Source: Candidatus Zixiibacteriota bacterium
GTDB lineage: Bacteria > Zixibacteria > MSB-5A5 > GN15 > FEB-12
Length of the DNA stretch: 64,000 nt
Direction of reading: 5' to 3'
Assembly: GCA_024276275.1 (NCBI GenBank)
Contig: JAJRXM010000023.1
Location: forward strand, 1-64,000
The notes under the pieces are model-generated. The model did not search any database and was not told the DNA's origin. It saw nothing but the letters and a program-made list of their open reading frames with translations. Made by a program: the position numbers and the translations under genes. Below are positions 27,440-36,726 of this stretch, piece by piece. How positions within the stretch are numbered: position 1 is the stretch's first letter; every line of letters begins with the position of its first letter.

Positions 27440-28433
27440 CATTAGTGATGTTGCTCGAGATTTAGGGATGATAATTAAAAACAATATGACACATTGTTTT
27501 TATCCGGACAGACATAATAACAATGATATTCATCCCTCATTGTATATAAATCCAAATTATCAGACTTTTAAATGTATGGCATGTGGTGTAAACGGAGATG
27601 TAATTACACTTCTTCAATTAAAAATAGGATTATCTTTTACAGAAACTCTTGAATTTCTTGCCAAACGTGCAGGATTAGATATTAACAACAACCAACAAAA
27701 TAATTTTAAAATTAACAAATTAACAAAATTATCTATTTCAAATAATGACTATGAACAATACACCGATATCTACGAAAGTTTTCTTGTTCTGTGTAATGAG
27801 CCTTCGAAAGAGGCAAGACAATGGCTCTACGATAGAGGGTTTACAGAAAAAACAATTAGCAGAATGAAACTCAAATGGGCTGGTTCTCCAAAACTAATTT
27901 TCAATCAATTACGCTTTCTCTATTCATCAGACCGCTTATCTGAAAGCGGCCTCGTAAATAAGAGCGGTAAGCTCTTTTGTTATGATCATAAATTTATTTG
28001 GACATACTTTAAAGATTCTAAACCGGTCTATCTTCAAGGGCGTTCCATATGTAAAGACATAAAACCAAAAGAAATGAATATCTCTAAGCCGGTACCGTTT
28101 CCTTATAATATTGATGTGTTAAAACAAAACCCTCATACTGTTATTGTTTGTGAAGGGGTAATTGACACATTGAGTTTGATAGAGCACGATTTTTTAGCTA
28201 TCGGTGTCATTGGAGTTCAAGGTTTCAAAGATAATTGGCTAACATTATTAAAAAATGTCAAAGTTAAAGTCGCTTTTGATGCTGATCTTGCCGGTCAACA
28301 GGCATCTGAAAAGCTTGTGATTAAAATGAAAAATTTTGGAATCAATGCTGAGTCGGTGATCCTTCCCGGAGGTTTTGATATCAATCGTTTCTTTCTCGTT
28401 ATAGAAAACATGAAAGATGCAAAGGTGATATAA
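27399..28433 (+). CDS. DnaG-like primase with zinc finger and Toprim domain
   Basis: This is a 344-residue primase. The GTG start at 27399 has a GGAGG site and lies inside the end of the E1 gene. The N-terminal CHC2-type finger reads CFYPDRH ... FKCMACGVNGDV, followed by FTETLEFLAKRAGLDI. The Toprim domain has VIVCEGVIDTLSLIE (Glu, Asp) and the acidic pair in AFDADLAGQQA. It lacks the helicase-binding part of cellular DnaG, fitting an element-encoded primase for lagging-strand or transfer-strand synthesis. Confidence 0.85.
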   Translation: MKKEQIERLKKANNISDVARDLGMIIKNNMTHCFYPDRHNNNDIHPSLYINPNYQTFKCMACGVNGDVITLLQLKIGLSFTETLEFLAKRAGLDINNNQQNNFKINKLTKLSISNNDYEQYTDIYESFLVLCNEPSKEARQWLYDRGFTEKTISRMKLKWAGSPKLIFNQLRFLYSSDRLSESGLVNKSGKLFCYDHKFIWTYFKDSKPVYLQGRSICKDIKPKEMNISKPVPFPYNIDVLKQNPHTVIVCEGVIDTLSLIEHDFLAIGVIGVQGFKDNWLTLLKNVKVKVAFDADLAGQQASEKLVIKMKNFGINAESVILPGGFDINRFFLVIENMKDAKVI

Positions 28434-28645
28434 TGTCGGAAAATCTACTTACTCCTCAAGAAATAGCCGACAAACTCGGTGTTAAAATATCAACTATTTA
28501 TTATTGGTCGCACACAGATTCTATCCCTAAAATTAAACTTGGTAACCTGCTACGGTTTCGATGGAGTTCTATTTCAAAATGGCTTGATAAAAAGGAAATA
28601 AAAGGTAGAAAAAGTAGAAAGCTTGATGTTGATAATTATCTTTAA
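28433..28645 (+). CDS. Excisionase-family helix-turn-helix protein
   Basis: This 70-residue protein has the AlpA/Xis-type winged helix: LLTPQEIADKLGVKISTIYY and then IPKIKLGNLLRFRWSSISKW. The start overlaps the primase stop (TAATG). Its place next to the convergent integrase indicates a recombination-directionality factor that promotes excision of the element. Confidence 0.82.
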   Translation: MSENLLTPQEIADKLGVKISTIYYWSHTDSIPKIKLGNLLRFRWSSISKWLDKKEIKGRKSRKLDVDNYL

Positions 28646-28646
28646 A

Positions 28647-29746
28647 TTAGTACTGTAATTTGTTTACACTTTCGACCAAATGAGCAGGGGCTAAATGAGC
28701 GTAGATCATAGTTGTTTGAATATCCGAATGTCCTAAAAGAGTCTTAACAGTAGTGAGGTCAATGCCGTTCATTATTAGATGTGAAGCAAAGGTATGTCTT
28801 AGTGAGTGCACCTGTGTAAAATCATCAATTTCAGCCACTTTAGCTATTTTTATTAATTCACGGCGAAGTAGATTATGTGAGTGTCCATTATTTTTCAATT
28901 GAAATACTTTATCCTTCTTAATAATTTTAGTTTGGTTAGACTTAAAATCATTCAGTACTTTCAATAATTCATTATTTATTGGTATTTCACGTTCACCGGT
29001 TTTAGGATTCCATCTTTTTTTGATCGAATGTATATTTTTCGTAACTTGAAATCGATATCTTTCCATGTTAGGTTTTCAATCTCACCTTTACGCATACCTG
29101 TATGTAATAATGTAAAATATATTGGAAAAAGATGTCTCGGAGTATGCTTTAAAAACTTATTGACTTCTTCAGAAGTTAAAAACCTAAAAGGTTTCTTATC
29201 GTCATGCTTTAATGGTTTAACTCCTTTTATTGGATTCTCTTTGATACAATTCCATCTGACGGCTAAATTTAACATATATTTAATACCATCTACTTCCATA
29301 TTAATTGTCCTTGAACGTGCTCCTTTTCTAGTAGTTTTCTTAATATCTTTTTCTGATTTAACTTTGTACCCATTTGGGTTTGTATATGTACTTCTTCTAA
29401 ATGATTTATATTGTTCAATTATCCCTTCATTTAATTGAGAAACTTTTCTAACTGGAATTTTTCGTAAATTTAAAAATTCTCTAAAATGATTCATTATAGC
29501 TCGATAACGTTTTGTGGTACTCTCCCTATTATTAGTTAAATTATATTCTAAAAATATCTCAATAAGTGTATCTATTTTGATGTCTTGCTTGGTTAATTTG
29601 TATTCATCACGAGCTATTTGTAGTTCTATATCTTTTAGAGCTAATTCAGCTACATTTTTAGAATTACCTACTTTTTTTCTGATTCGAATTCCGTTGTATG
29701 AATAATCAAGATACCAGATTTTATCACGTTTATATATACGAGCCAT
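28647..29746 (-). CDS. Tyrosine recombinase/integrase (frame break at an A7 run)
   Basis: This is a phage-type integrase adjacent to tRNA-Ser. The ATG at 29746 (MARIYKRDKIWYLDY) follows a TGGAGGA ribosome site and is preferred over upstream codons. An N-terminal arm-binding region and SAM-like core-binding domain lead to the catalytic domain: Arg in LHTGMRKGEIENLTW, HSLRHTFASHL (His, Arg), LGHSD (His) and the nucleophile in MIYAHL. The frame changes at seven A on the coding strand (29015-29021). One added A, or a -1 slip on A-AAA-AAA-G, joins IYIRSKK to RWNPKTGEREIPI. It probably catalyses insertion at the tRNA 3' end. Confidence 0.87.
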
Positions 29747-29857
29747 AAAGTCCTCCAACAATTTAAATGACACAAATATGGCACAAGCCACACATCAAAA
29801 AGATAGTAAGATTATAAGCTACTGTCAAGTAGTAAGATATGATTGTTGTTTGTATTA

Positions 29858-29945
29858 TGGCGGAGGAGGTAGGATTCGAACCCACGGTACTTTGCAGCAC
29901 AACGGTTTTCAAGACCGCCGCTTTCGACCACTCAGCCACTCCTCC
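29858..29945 (-). tRNA. tRNA-Ser (anticodon UGA), integration target
   Basis: The minus strand folds as an 88-base class II tRNA. The acceptor is GGAGGAG/CTCCTCC, the anticodon loop CTTGAAA has TGA, there is a long variable arm, and the T loop is GGGTTCGAATCC. The 3' CCA is encoded (29858-29860 on the plus strand as TGG). The integrase gene begins 112 bases beyond its 3' end, the usual arrangement for tRNA-targeted elements. Confidence 0.95.
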
Positions 29946-30034
29946 GGAGTCTTGATTAGACAAGCGATAATAACAGTTTTTATCGGCGATTTGTCAAGAA
30001 ATTAAAGAACAAATTTACCCAAAATTACGCTCTC

Positions 30035-30067
30035 TAAAAAAATAGGAAGGCATTACACCTTCCTATT
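30035..30067 (-). terminator. Rho-independent terminator of the lipoprotein gene
   Basis: AATAGGAAGG (30041-30050) pairs perfectly with CCTTCCTATT (30058-30067). On the minus strand it is followed by seven T. It lies 28 bases after the stop of the gene at 30095-31033. Confidence 0.8.
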
Positions 30068-30094
30068 TTCAAAAATTACAATTGTCATCTCAGT

Positions 30095-31033
30095 TTATTG
30101 CTTTATAGTAAAACCTGACAATCCAGATAAGCCCGGATTTGCTACAGAGGCGGTATCAAGACATGGTTCTGTATAAGACCAGGTTGTAGTACCGTCTGTA
30201 AATGAGATAGTAGTTGTCTGTCCATTAAATGTCAAAGTCGCTGTCCAACTTCCGTCAATATTTAACGAATCAAGTAATGACCCCTGTCCGCCGACACAGT
30301 TGAGCACAATATTCTGATTAGCAACGATTGTACCGGATGTAGGACATTCATCGCTTACATCAATCTGGAAAACTACGTTTGAAATAGTAAGAGAGTTATT
30401 CATATCTAGATCACAGGTATCAGCATTTTCACCGAACCGAAAATCTAAAGTATCATTAGTGTTCCCATTAACAGTAACTGTAGCAAGAGTTTCAAAACCC
30501 GGTACAGCACTAATACCATAAGACTGATGCCCAACACCGGAACCAAGTTTGTTATTTTCAAAAGCATATTGTGTACGGATTATTAATCCATTGACTGTTG
30601 AATCAGGATTCGGAACCGGTACGTTATTTACTAAAGTTTGAATCGAATCTATACCCTCAACTGTAGTAGTATCAAATTCAACTGTTTCAATAAATATAGC
30701 TCTAAATGTAAAAACATGCCAACCGCTTGTAGTGTCATAACTATATTGACTTGATACAAGTATCACAGTATCTTCAGCAGCTTTATTATAAGCAAGCTTC
30801 GAAGGTGCTGCAGATGGAAATTGTTGACCTAATAACTCAAATGTTAATTCCATACCAAGACCTGTAATATCAAATGATGTTTCGCCTACAGAGTCACGCA
30901 TAAACTGAAATGTCGGTGATGTTGTATCCCCAATTACTAAATCTGAATCAGTTACGGAGTCCGATCCGCAACCGATCATAGAAACTACTGTTATACAAAC
31001 AGCAATTACTGCTAAAAATGTGATTTTTTTCAT
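30095..31033 (-). CDS. Putative lipoprotein, unknown function
   Basis: The 312-residue product starts with a lipoprotein signal (MKKITFLAVIAVCITVVSMI then GC, lipobox MIGC). The mature part is Thr/Ser/Asp-rich with beta-strand character, including VTVNGNTNDTLDFRFGENAD and a C-terminal WTATLTFNGQTTTISFTDGT domain. No catalytic motif was recognised. A GGAGAAG ribosome site precedes the ATG and a clear terminator follows. It is the first gene after the tRNA that marks the end of the integrated DNA. Confidence 0.65.
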   Translation of the reverse strand: MKKITFLAVIAVCITVVSMIGCGSDSVTDSDLVIGDTTSPTFQFMRDSVGETSFDITGLGMELTFELLGQQFPSAAPSKLAYNKAAEDTVILVSSQYSYDTTSGWHVFTFRAIFIETVEFDTTTVEGIDSIQTLVNNVPVPNPDSTVNGLIIRTQYAFENNKLGSGVGHQSYGISAVPGFETLATVTVNGNTNDTLDFRFGENADTCDLDMNNSLTISNVVFQIDVSDECPTSGTIVANQNIVLNCVGGQGSLLDSLNIDGSWTATLTFNGQTTTISFTDGTTTWSYTEPCLDTASVANPGLSGLSGFTIKQ

Positions 31034-31182
31034 TTCTTCTCCTTCAATGAGATTATTTTGTATTTCATATCACTTTCATTCTATTAGTTTCGGCTTTTCA
31101 AATCGAATAATTTAACTTTATATACGATAATTAGACAATTAATATACAGTATTGTTTCTTAGTAAATCAATAAAAAACTAAA

Positions 31183-31254
31183 TTACCTTAAGGTAATAAA
31201 TCAGTTGACTTGTATGCGAAATTATATATATTTCAATAAATTACCTTAAGGTAA
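31183..31254 (+). promoter_or_regulatory. Promoter with two identical DtxR/MntR-type palindromes
   Basis: TTACCTTAAGGTAA, a perfect 14-bp palindrome, occurs at 31183-31196 and again at 31241-31254. Between them lie a -35-like TTGACT (31205-31210) and an AT-rich -10 region (about 31224-31232). The second palindrome contains the AAGG ribosome site, 5 bases before the ATG at 31260. The gene encodes a DtxR-type regulator, so metal-dependent autorepression is expected. Confidence 0.8.
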
Positions 31255-31259
31255 TAAAC

Positions 31260-31757
31260 ATGGAGATCAAATTGCCCTTAACTGCTGTACAACAAGACTA
31301 TATAGAGACTATTTATAGACTTTCCAAAGATTCTAAAAAGAAAAAAATCCGTATAACTGATATTGCCGAGAAATTAGGTACAAAACTTCCGACCGTTACG
31401 CGGACAGTTAAAAAATTATCAGAGCTCGGATATGTCACTCACCAAAGTCACGGAGGTGTTTTATTGACTCCAAAGGGACAGAAAATAGCAAGTGAGCTGG
31501 CTCATTTACATAATGACCTTTTTCTTTTTTTCACTCAGATTTTAGGTATGACAAAAAAACAGGCAATGATAGATGCCTGTCAGGCAGAACATGCTTTTTC
31601 TTCGTTATCAGCACAAAAACTACATGAGTTTCTTATATACTACCAAAATTTATCTGAAAATGAAAAAGATATTTTTTCTAGATTTAAGCAAATTAAAAAC
31701 AAGAAAAACGAATTTAAAAATCTGCCCCCCAATCAAACTTCCGGTTGGCGAGCATAG
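31260..31757 (+). CDS. DtxR/MntR-family metal-dependent repressor
   Basis: This 165-residue regulator has an N-terminal winged helix (TAVQQDYIETIYRLS; IRITDIAEKLGTKLPTVTRT; GYVTHQSHGGVLLTPKGQ). The metal-binding dimer domain contains IDACQAEHAFS, with the Cys-x-x-Glu-His ligands typical of the family. It lacks the SH3-like third domain, as MntR does. The downstream gene is a ZIP-type transporter, so the pair probably controls manganese, iron or zinc uptake or release. Two palindromes in its own promoter fit autoregulation. Confidence 0.9.
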   Translation: MEIKLPLTAVQQDYIETIYRLSKDSKKKKIRITDIAEKLGTKLPTVTRTVKKLSELGYVTHQSHGGVLLTPKGQKIASELAHLHNDLFLFFTQILGMTKKQAMIDACQAEHAFSSLSAQKLHEFLIYYQNLSENEKDIFSRFKQIKNKKNEFKNLPPNQTSGWRA

Positions 31758-31775
31758 ATTTGTAAGGAAATAAAA

Positions 31776-32539
31776 ATGACAATAATAGAAATGGGTATTT
31801 TAGCCTCTACCTTGGCAGGTCTTGCTACCGGCGTAGGAGCTCTTCCGGCCCTCTTTTTAACTAAAGTCCCTGACAAGGTGATGAATACTTTGCTTGGCGG
31901 AGCCGCCGGAGTTATGCTTGCAGCGACCTCTTTCTCACTCATTGTTCCGGGTATTGAACATGGCAATGCCGTTTGGGACGGTATGGGTGCCTATATTGTT
32001 TCTGCTGGTATGATGTTCGGTGCTATCTTTTAGACCGTATAGACAAATGGCTGCCTCATGAACATTTCAGTATGGGGCATGAAGGTCCATCAAGCAAGAT
32101 GAAACGTATTTGGTTGTTCATCATTGCTATCACTATTCATAATTTCCCCGAGGGTCTCGCAGTTGGGGTCGGGTTTGGTTCCGGTGATGTTGGAGCAGGT
32201 ACTTCTCTTGCTATAGGAATCGGGTTACAAAATATGCCGGAAGGTCTAGCGGTGGCTCTTCCATTATTAGGTTTAGGATATAATAAATGGAAAGCCGTCG
32301 GAATTGCAACCGCAACAGGACTCGTTGAACCTATTGGTGGGCTTCTCGGTGTTGGAATGGTAACTGCATTCCAACCTATTTTACCTCTTGGTTTGGCATT
32401 TGCCGCAGGTGCTATGCTTTTTGTAATATCCGATGAAATTATTCCGGAAACTCACTCCAAAGGGAAATCCCGCACAGCAACTTTCGGTGTAATGATTGGT
32501 TTTATAATTATGATGGCGATGGACAATCTGTTGGGTTAA
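31776..32539 (+). CDS. ZIP family metal transporter (frameshifted)
   Basis: This is a polytopic ZIP-type divalent-metal permease of about 254 residues. Helix motifs HNFPEGLAVGVGFG and LQNMPEGLAVALPLL carry the metal-binding His/Asn/Pro-Glu residues. The first frame ends at 32031-32033 in a run of four T. Adding one T joins GMMFGAIF to LDRIDKWLPHEHF and keeps the family alignment. It follows the DtxR-type gene by 18 bases and is therefore in the same operon. The single missing base is probably a sequence error. Confidence 0.88.
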
Positions 32540-32540
32540 A

Positions 32541-33632
32541 ATGCCGGCAAAACAAAAAATTGCACTGTTAAATTCACGGCAAGGACTATACCCTTGCCGT
32601 TTGCATTCATGGATTCAACAAAGCCTCAAAACATTGCTACATGTTCAGTCATCACAACCTATAATTCTGTCATCTGTAGGAATGTCAACATGGGATTTAA
32701 TTACTATAGCGGCATCAAAATTAAAATTACAACTTGAGTTGCACATTCAAATAAAAGATAGTCAGATTGAAGAAGAAATGATTGGCAGTATTATTACCGA
32801 ATTCAATCTCAACAGGGAACTCGTATCGTTCCGGTTTATATCTGATCATTCTAAAAAACAATTTCAAACTTTACGAGATAAAGCAATCACCTCTTCTGCT
32901 GATAAAATTTTTCCAATTTCTATAAAACAAAACGGAAACCTAGCAAAACTCATATCACAGCATAAGAACAAAATTGACAACACCTTCAATACAACCTATG
33001 AACCTAGGAAAGAAAAAGTAGCCTACACTCTCAACATTGACAATACAAATCCGGACATCCCGAAAATTACAGATGAATATATCATTCATTGGACTAAAAG
33101 TTCAAAAGATAAATACAGTTTCGAACGGTATTATGACTATTATACTGATATTTTACAATCAGACAATTACCCTAGAAAAGCATTTAACACTCTTATAAAT
33201 ATATTACAAATGAAACGAATTGTAGCAAGCTCAACTCACATGCCGCAAAATATTCCAACAGTATCGTTCACATCATTACACTCTATCCAAATGATACCTT
33301 TTTTTAAATGGAGAAGCCGTTACCGTGAAATGTCATTTGAACCTTATGGAGTTGGGATAAAAAAAGAAATCGCTATAAAAGAAAACATACGTAAGGTTTT
33401 CTATTATGATAAAGATATTCAAAACAATTTATCAGATAAAAAACCCGAAGTCTGGTTGACACAATCAAGAGGTCTACATACTAATTGGGAATCAGAAAAA
33501 GAATATCGACATTTGGGAGATTTTGATTTAAACAATATAGACAAAGAAAATATCGTCTTGTTCACCCGATACAAAAAAGAAGCCGATTATCTACTAAAAT
33601 TAACCGGCTTACAAACTATTTCTTTTGAATAA
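32541..33632 (+). CDS. Hypothetical protein in the metal operon
   Basis: A 363-residue soluble protein starts one base after the ZIP stop. I do not recognise the family. The middle part (VSFTSLHSIQMIPFFKWRSR; FEPYGVGIKKEIAIKENIRK VFYY) is vaguely like AbiGi/DUF2971-type proteins, which have an F-x-x-Y-G-x-G-x-x-K-E block. The N-terminal part looks Rossmann-like (IILSSVGMSTWDLITIAASK). Whether it relates to metal transport is unknown. Confidence 0.55.
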   Translation: MPAKQKIALLNSRQGLYPCRLHSWIQQSLKTLLHVQSSQPIILSSVGMSTWDLITIAASKLKLQLELHIQIKDSQIEEEMIGSIITEFNLNRELVSFRFISDHSKKQFQTLRDKAITSSADKIFPISIKQNGNLAKLISQHKNKIDNTFNTTYEPRKEKVAYTLNIDNTNPDIPKITDEYIIHWTKSSKDKYSFERYYDYYTDILQSDNYPRKAFNTLINILQMKRIVASSTHMPQNIPTVSFTSLHSIQMIPFFKWRSRYREMSFEPYGVGIKKEIAIKENIRKVFYYDKDIQNNLSDKKPEVWLTQSRGLHTNWESEKEYRHLGDFDLNNIDKENIVLFTRYKKEADYLLKLTGLQTISFE

Positions 33633-33636
33633 AAAC

Positions 33637-36567
33637 CTATTTTAACAACAACATCTTCTTGCTTTCAGAATAATTATCAGCAGTAAATTTATAAAGATAC
33701 ATACCTGAAGCAAAACCTGTAGCATCCCATTCAAAACTATGCCGTCCTGCTGCTGCTGTTTCTTTTATTTCATAAAGTTTCTGTCCGACTAAATTAAAAA
33801 TCTCAATTTTATACTCTGTTCTTCGAGGTAATTCAAACAAGATTGATGTTGAAGGATTAAAAGGATTCGGATAGTTTTGGTGTAATGAAAAGCTTTGCGG
33901 TAACTGATCGGGACCTTCTATTTCTATAATATCTGTAACTACACCGCTGTATGCATTTGATGCTTCCGTGGCTGCAGTTTGTACAGCTCCAAATGAATCC
34001 CCTGCCAACAAAGCAAAGGCAACCGTATCAGTCTGATTGTCTGCTAAAGATATCTTTGCAGAAATAATCTGGTTTAGATCCTGCTGGGAACTCTTATATG
34101 TTTCCGATCCTGTAAAACCGTTAGATAACGCATTTATTTTTTCAAGTTCCGTAAACCCATCCAAAGGAGCATTGCCATAAGCGATAGAATCAGCAAGCTG
34201 CGTTAGAGAACCGTCAGTAAGAGGCTCCAGTACTTTCATTCCTCTATAATCAGAGGTAGCACTGACACCGCTCCGATAGGCAACCCACGAAAACCCGCCT
34301 ACTGTTTCATAACCGCCTGAATTTGAAGCATAATTAATAATATCCCAATCCATATACAAACCGATGTATAAATTATTCAAAGCTGCTCCGGAACGATTTG
34401 TTATTATATATTGTAGAATTATAAAATCTGTATAAGGTGCATTACTAAAGGCATAACTTGACTGTTCTATTTCAAGTCCCATAGGAGTTTCAGCTCTTGA
34501 ATCAGAAAAACGAGAAAATGATTGCTGTGTTACACCTATTTTAGGAGCAACAAACCGAATATCACCGCCCGGCATTATCTGAAAATCTCCATCCGGTTCA
34601 CCACCGGTATTACGAACACCGTCTGCTACGTTTAGTGTGTTCTGTCCAATCAGAAGACCTCCTTCAAACAAATCATTGCCACCGCCATTATATTTAAAAC
34701 CGGAGGCACCTAACATCGGGAAAAATTGACCTGCAGCAAAACCGTAGGTTCCAAAATTTGAAAGAGAAAACTCTATATTTCCAACATTATGAGTTACAAA
34801 TGACCGAGATGTTTTCGGCTCTACAATAAAATAAAGTTTTACCGTATCAGTAAAGCCTGTACCGGTCAACTCTAAATCTATCGGAAGAAAAGAACCAACC
34901 GATGCTGTGTCAGCCACAATTACTTGGAATGATGAACCGGCTCGTACCGTGTCACCCTCTACGATTGTACCAAAAGATGCAACCCCGGATAATACTTGAA
35001 GGGCAGAATTAGAGCCTATAATGCTCGCAGCAACAGAGTTTAACGATGCTCCACTGTTCTGAATAACAATAGAACCGATAACTGTATCACCCGCTGAAAT
35101 TGGCGGATGGTCAAACATATACAAAGAAAGATTAGGAACTGTATTTACATTTGAAAGTGCATTCAACGCTACAACACAATCTATTTTCCCCCATCCGATA
35201 TTATTATTAGGAACAACCTGTCCTATATTATCGGAAGAGTTAAGTATCGCCAGTTTAATTTCATTAACAGTAGCATTCGGATTTTTCTGACGCAACAGAG
35301 CTACAAGACCCGATACATGAGGAGCCGCCATTGATGTACCCGACATTAAGCTATAAGTACCGTTCGGCATTGTTGACCGTATACTTTGACCTGGAGCAGA
35401 AACATTCGGTTTGATTGCTCCGTTAGGACAAATCGAGGGACCACGAGAGGAACCGTTAGCAACATTATTTGTAATTTCATCCAGATTACCCACAGCAAAA
35501 CAATCAAGCGAATCATTTGCTCTGTTGGCAGGATTTCGAATTGTCGATGCTGCCGAACCTTCATTCCCTGCTGCAAAGATATTAACTATCCCTAATGCTT
35601 CTATGTTATCAATCAAATCGTAAAATAGATTTTCACATCCTATCCTGGGAATCCCCCAACTATGATTGATTACATCAGGAACATCATCAATCGTATTCTG
35701 ATTTCTATCAGGGTCAGCCGCCCATTCAAACCCGTCAACAATAGATGCACCGAGAATATCTATAACAGCAGCAGAAATCCACTTTGCTTCGGGTGCTACT
35801 CCAACAGTATCACCTGTCAAGGTATCAATACCGACCATAGTTCCCATAGTATGAGTTCCATGATTCGGATTACAACCGGGGATATTACAATCAGGAATAT
35901 AATGCGGAGCCATTTGTCCTTTGGCAGGGTCAAACCATGCCGCAAGAGAATCACCGTCCAATCCTTTCCAACTTTGTTTTAAAGCAGGATGTTCACCGTC
36001 TACTCCTCCGTCAAATGAACAGACTAATCTGCCGGCTCCGGTATAACCCATTCCCCAGGCAATAGGAGCATTTATATAAGTTAAATTGGATTCTATCCCG
36101 GCAGAAAGTTTTTGACTACTTTTTTGATTTATCACCGGTTCAATCATTTCCAATTGTGGAACAGTATACATTTTTTCGATATCTGTTCGATTACTCAGGT
36201 CTGTTATTTCTTGTGCTGTTAGATCTGCTTCAACAAGATTTATTAACCAATGTGCTTTGATATTCTTATCTTGAGCATTAGGCAATGCATATAAATATTC
36301 TAACAAAGCCTTTTGTGCCTGAGCATGATTTTCTTTGAATGCAATCATGGCAGCTTTATGGCGTTCCGCTCTGGTAGGCATAGCCGAGGCATTCGCAGCC
36401 ATCTGTTTTCCCGACACAACTTTTGGAAGTTCTATCCACACTTGTATTGCATTATCAGGTTGTGAAACTTGCATTTGAGCCTGCAAATCAGAAGATATAT
36501 TTGCTGCTTGTACAAAAACAGGACTTAAAACAATAATTGTAAAAATCAGTGATAGTAATATTCGCAT
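33637..36567 (-). CDS. Secreted subtilisin-like serine protease (S8) with sorting tail
   Basis: This is a 976-residue exported protease. The signal peptide is residues ~1-21 (ending VFVQA). A propeptide region reaches to ~150. The catalytic domain has Asp186 (VCSFDGGVDGEHP), His236 (NPNHGTHTMGTMVG) and Ser412 (LMSGTSMAAPHVSG), plus the oxyanion segment FAAGNEGSA. Beta-rich modules fill ~470-890. The end is a type IX-like sorting domain starting LHQNYPNPFNPSTSI and finishing KKMLLLK. The triad is complete, so it should be an active extracellular or surface protease. Confidence 0.93.
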   Translation of the reverse strand: MRILLSLIFTIIVLSPVFVQAANISSDLQAQMQVSQPDNAIQVWIELPKVVSGKQMAANASAMPTRAERHKAAMIAFKENHAQAQKALLEYLYALPNAQDKNIKAHWLINLVEADLTAQEITDLSNRTDIEKMYTVPQLEMIEPVINQKSSQKLSAGIESNLTYINAPIAWGMGYTGAGRLVCSFDGGVDGEHPALKQSWKGLDGDSLAAWFDPAKGQMAPHYIPDCNIPGCNPNHGTHTMGTMVGIDTLTGDTVGVAPEAKWISAAVIDILGASIVDGFEWAADPDRNQNTIDDVPDVINHSWGIPRIGCENLFYDLIDNIEALGIVNIFAAGNEGSAASTIRNPANRANDSLDCFAVGNLDEITNNVANGSSRGPSICPNGAIKPNVSAPGQSIRSTMPNGTYSLMSGTSMAAPHVSGLVALLRQKNPNATVNEIKLAILNSSDNIGQVVPNNNIGWGKIDCVVALNALSNVNTVPNLSLYMFDHPPISAGDTVIGSIVIQNSGASLNSVAASIIGSNSALQVLSGVASFGTIVEGDTVRAGSSFQVIVADTASVGSFLPIDLELTGTGFTDTVKLYFIVEPKTSRSFVTHNVGNIEFSLSNFGTYGFAAGQFFPMLGASGFKYNGGGNDLFEGGLLIGQNTLNVADGVRNTGGEPDGDFQIMPGGDIRFVAPKIGVTQQSFSRFSDSRAETPMGLEIEQSSYAFSNAPYTDFIILQYIITNRSGAALNNLYIGLYMDWDIINYASNSGGYETVGGFSWVAYRSGVSATSDYRGMKVLEPLTDGSLTQLADSIAYGNAPLDGFTELEKINALSNGFTGSETYKSSQQDLNQIISAKISLADNQTDTVAFALLAGDSFGAVQTAATEASNAYSGVVTDIIEIEGPDQLPQSFSLHQNYPNPFNPSTSILFELPRRTEYKIEIFNLVGQKLYEIKETAAAGRHSFEWDATGFASGMYLYKFTADNYSESKKMLLLK

Positions 36568-36726
36568 ATTTTTCTCCGGTACTATATTGACGAAATAAAT
36601 TAAAATCAGTTTAATTATTTATATATATTAAAATAATCATCTTTTGAAAAAAGAACAGGGAAAAATTTGATTTTACGCTTTAAAAAGTGTACTTTTTAAG
36701 CAGATATATAAAAAAAGGAATTAAAT

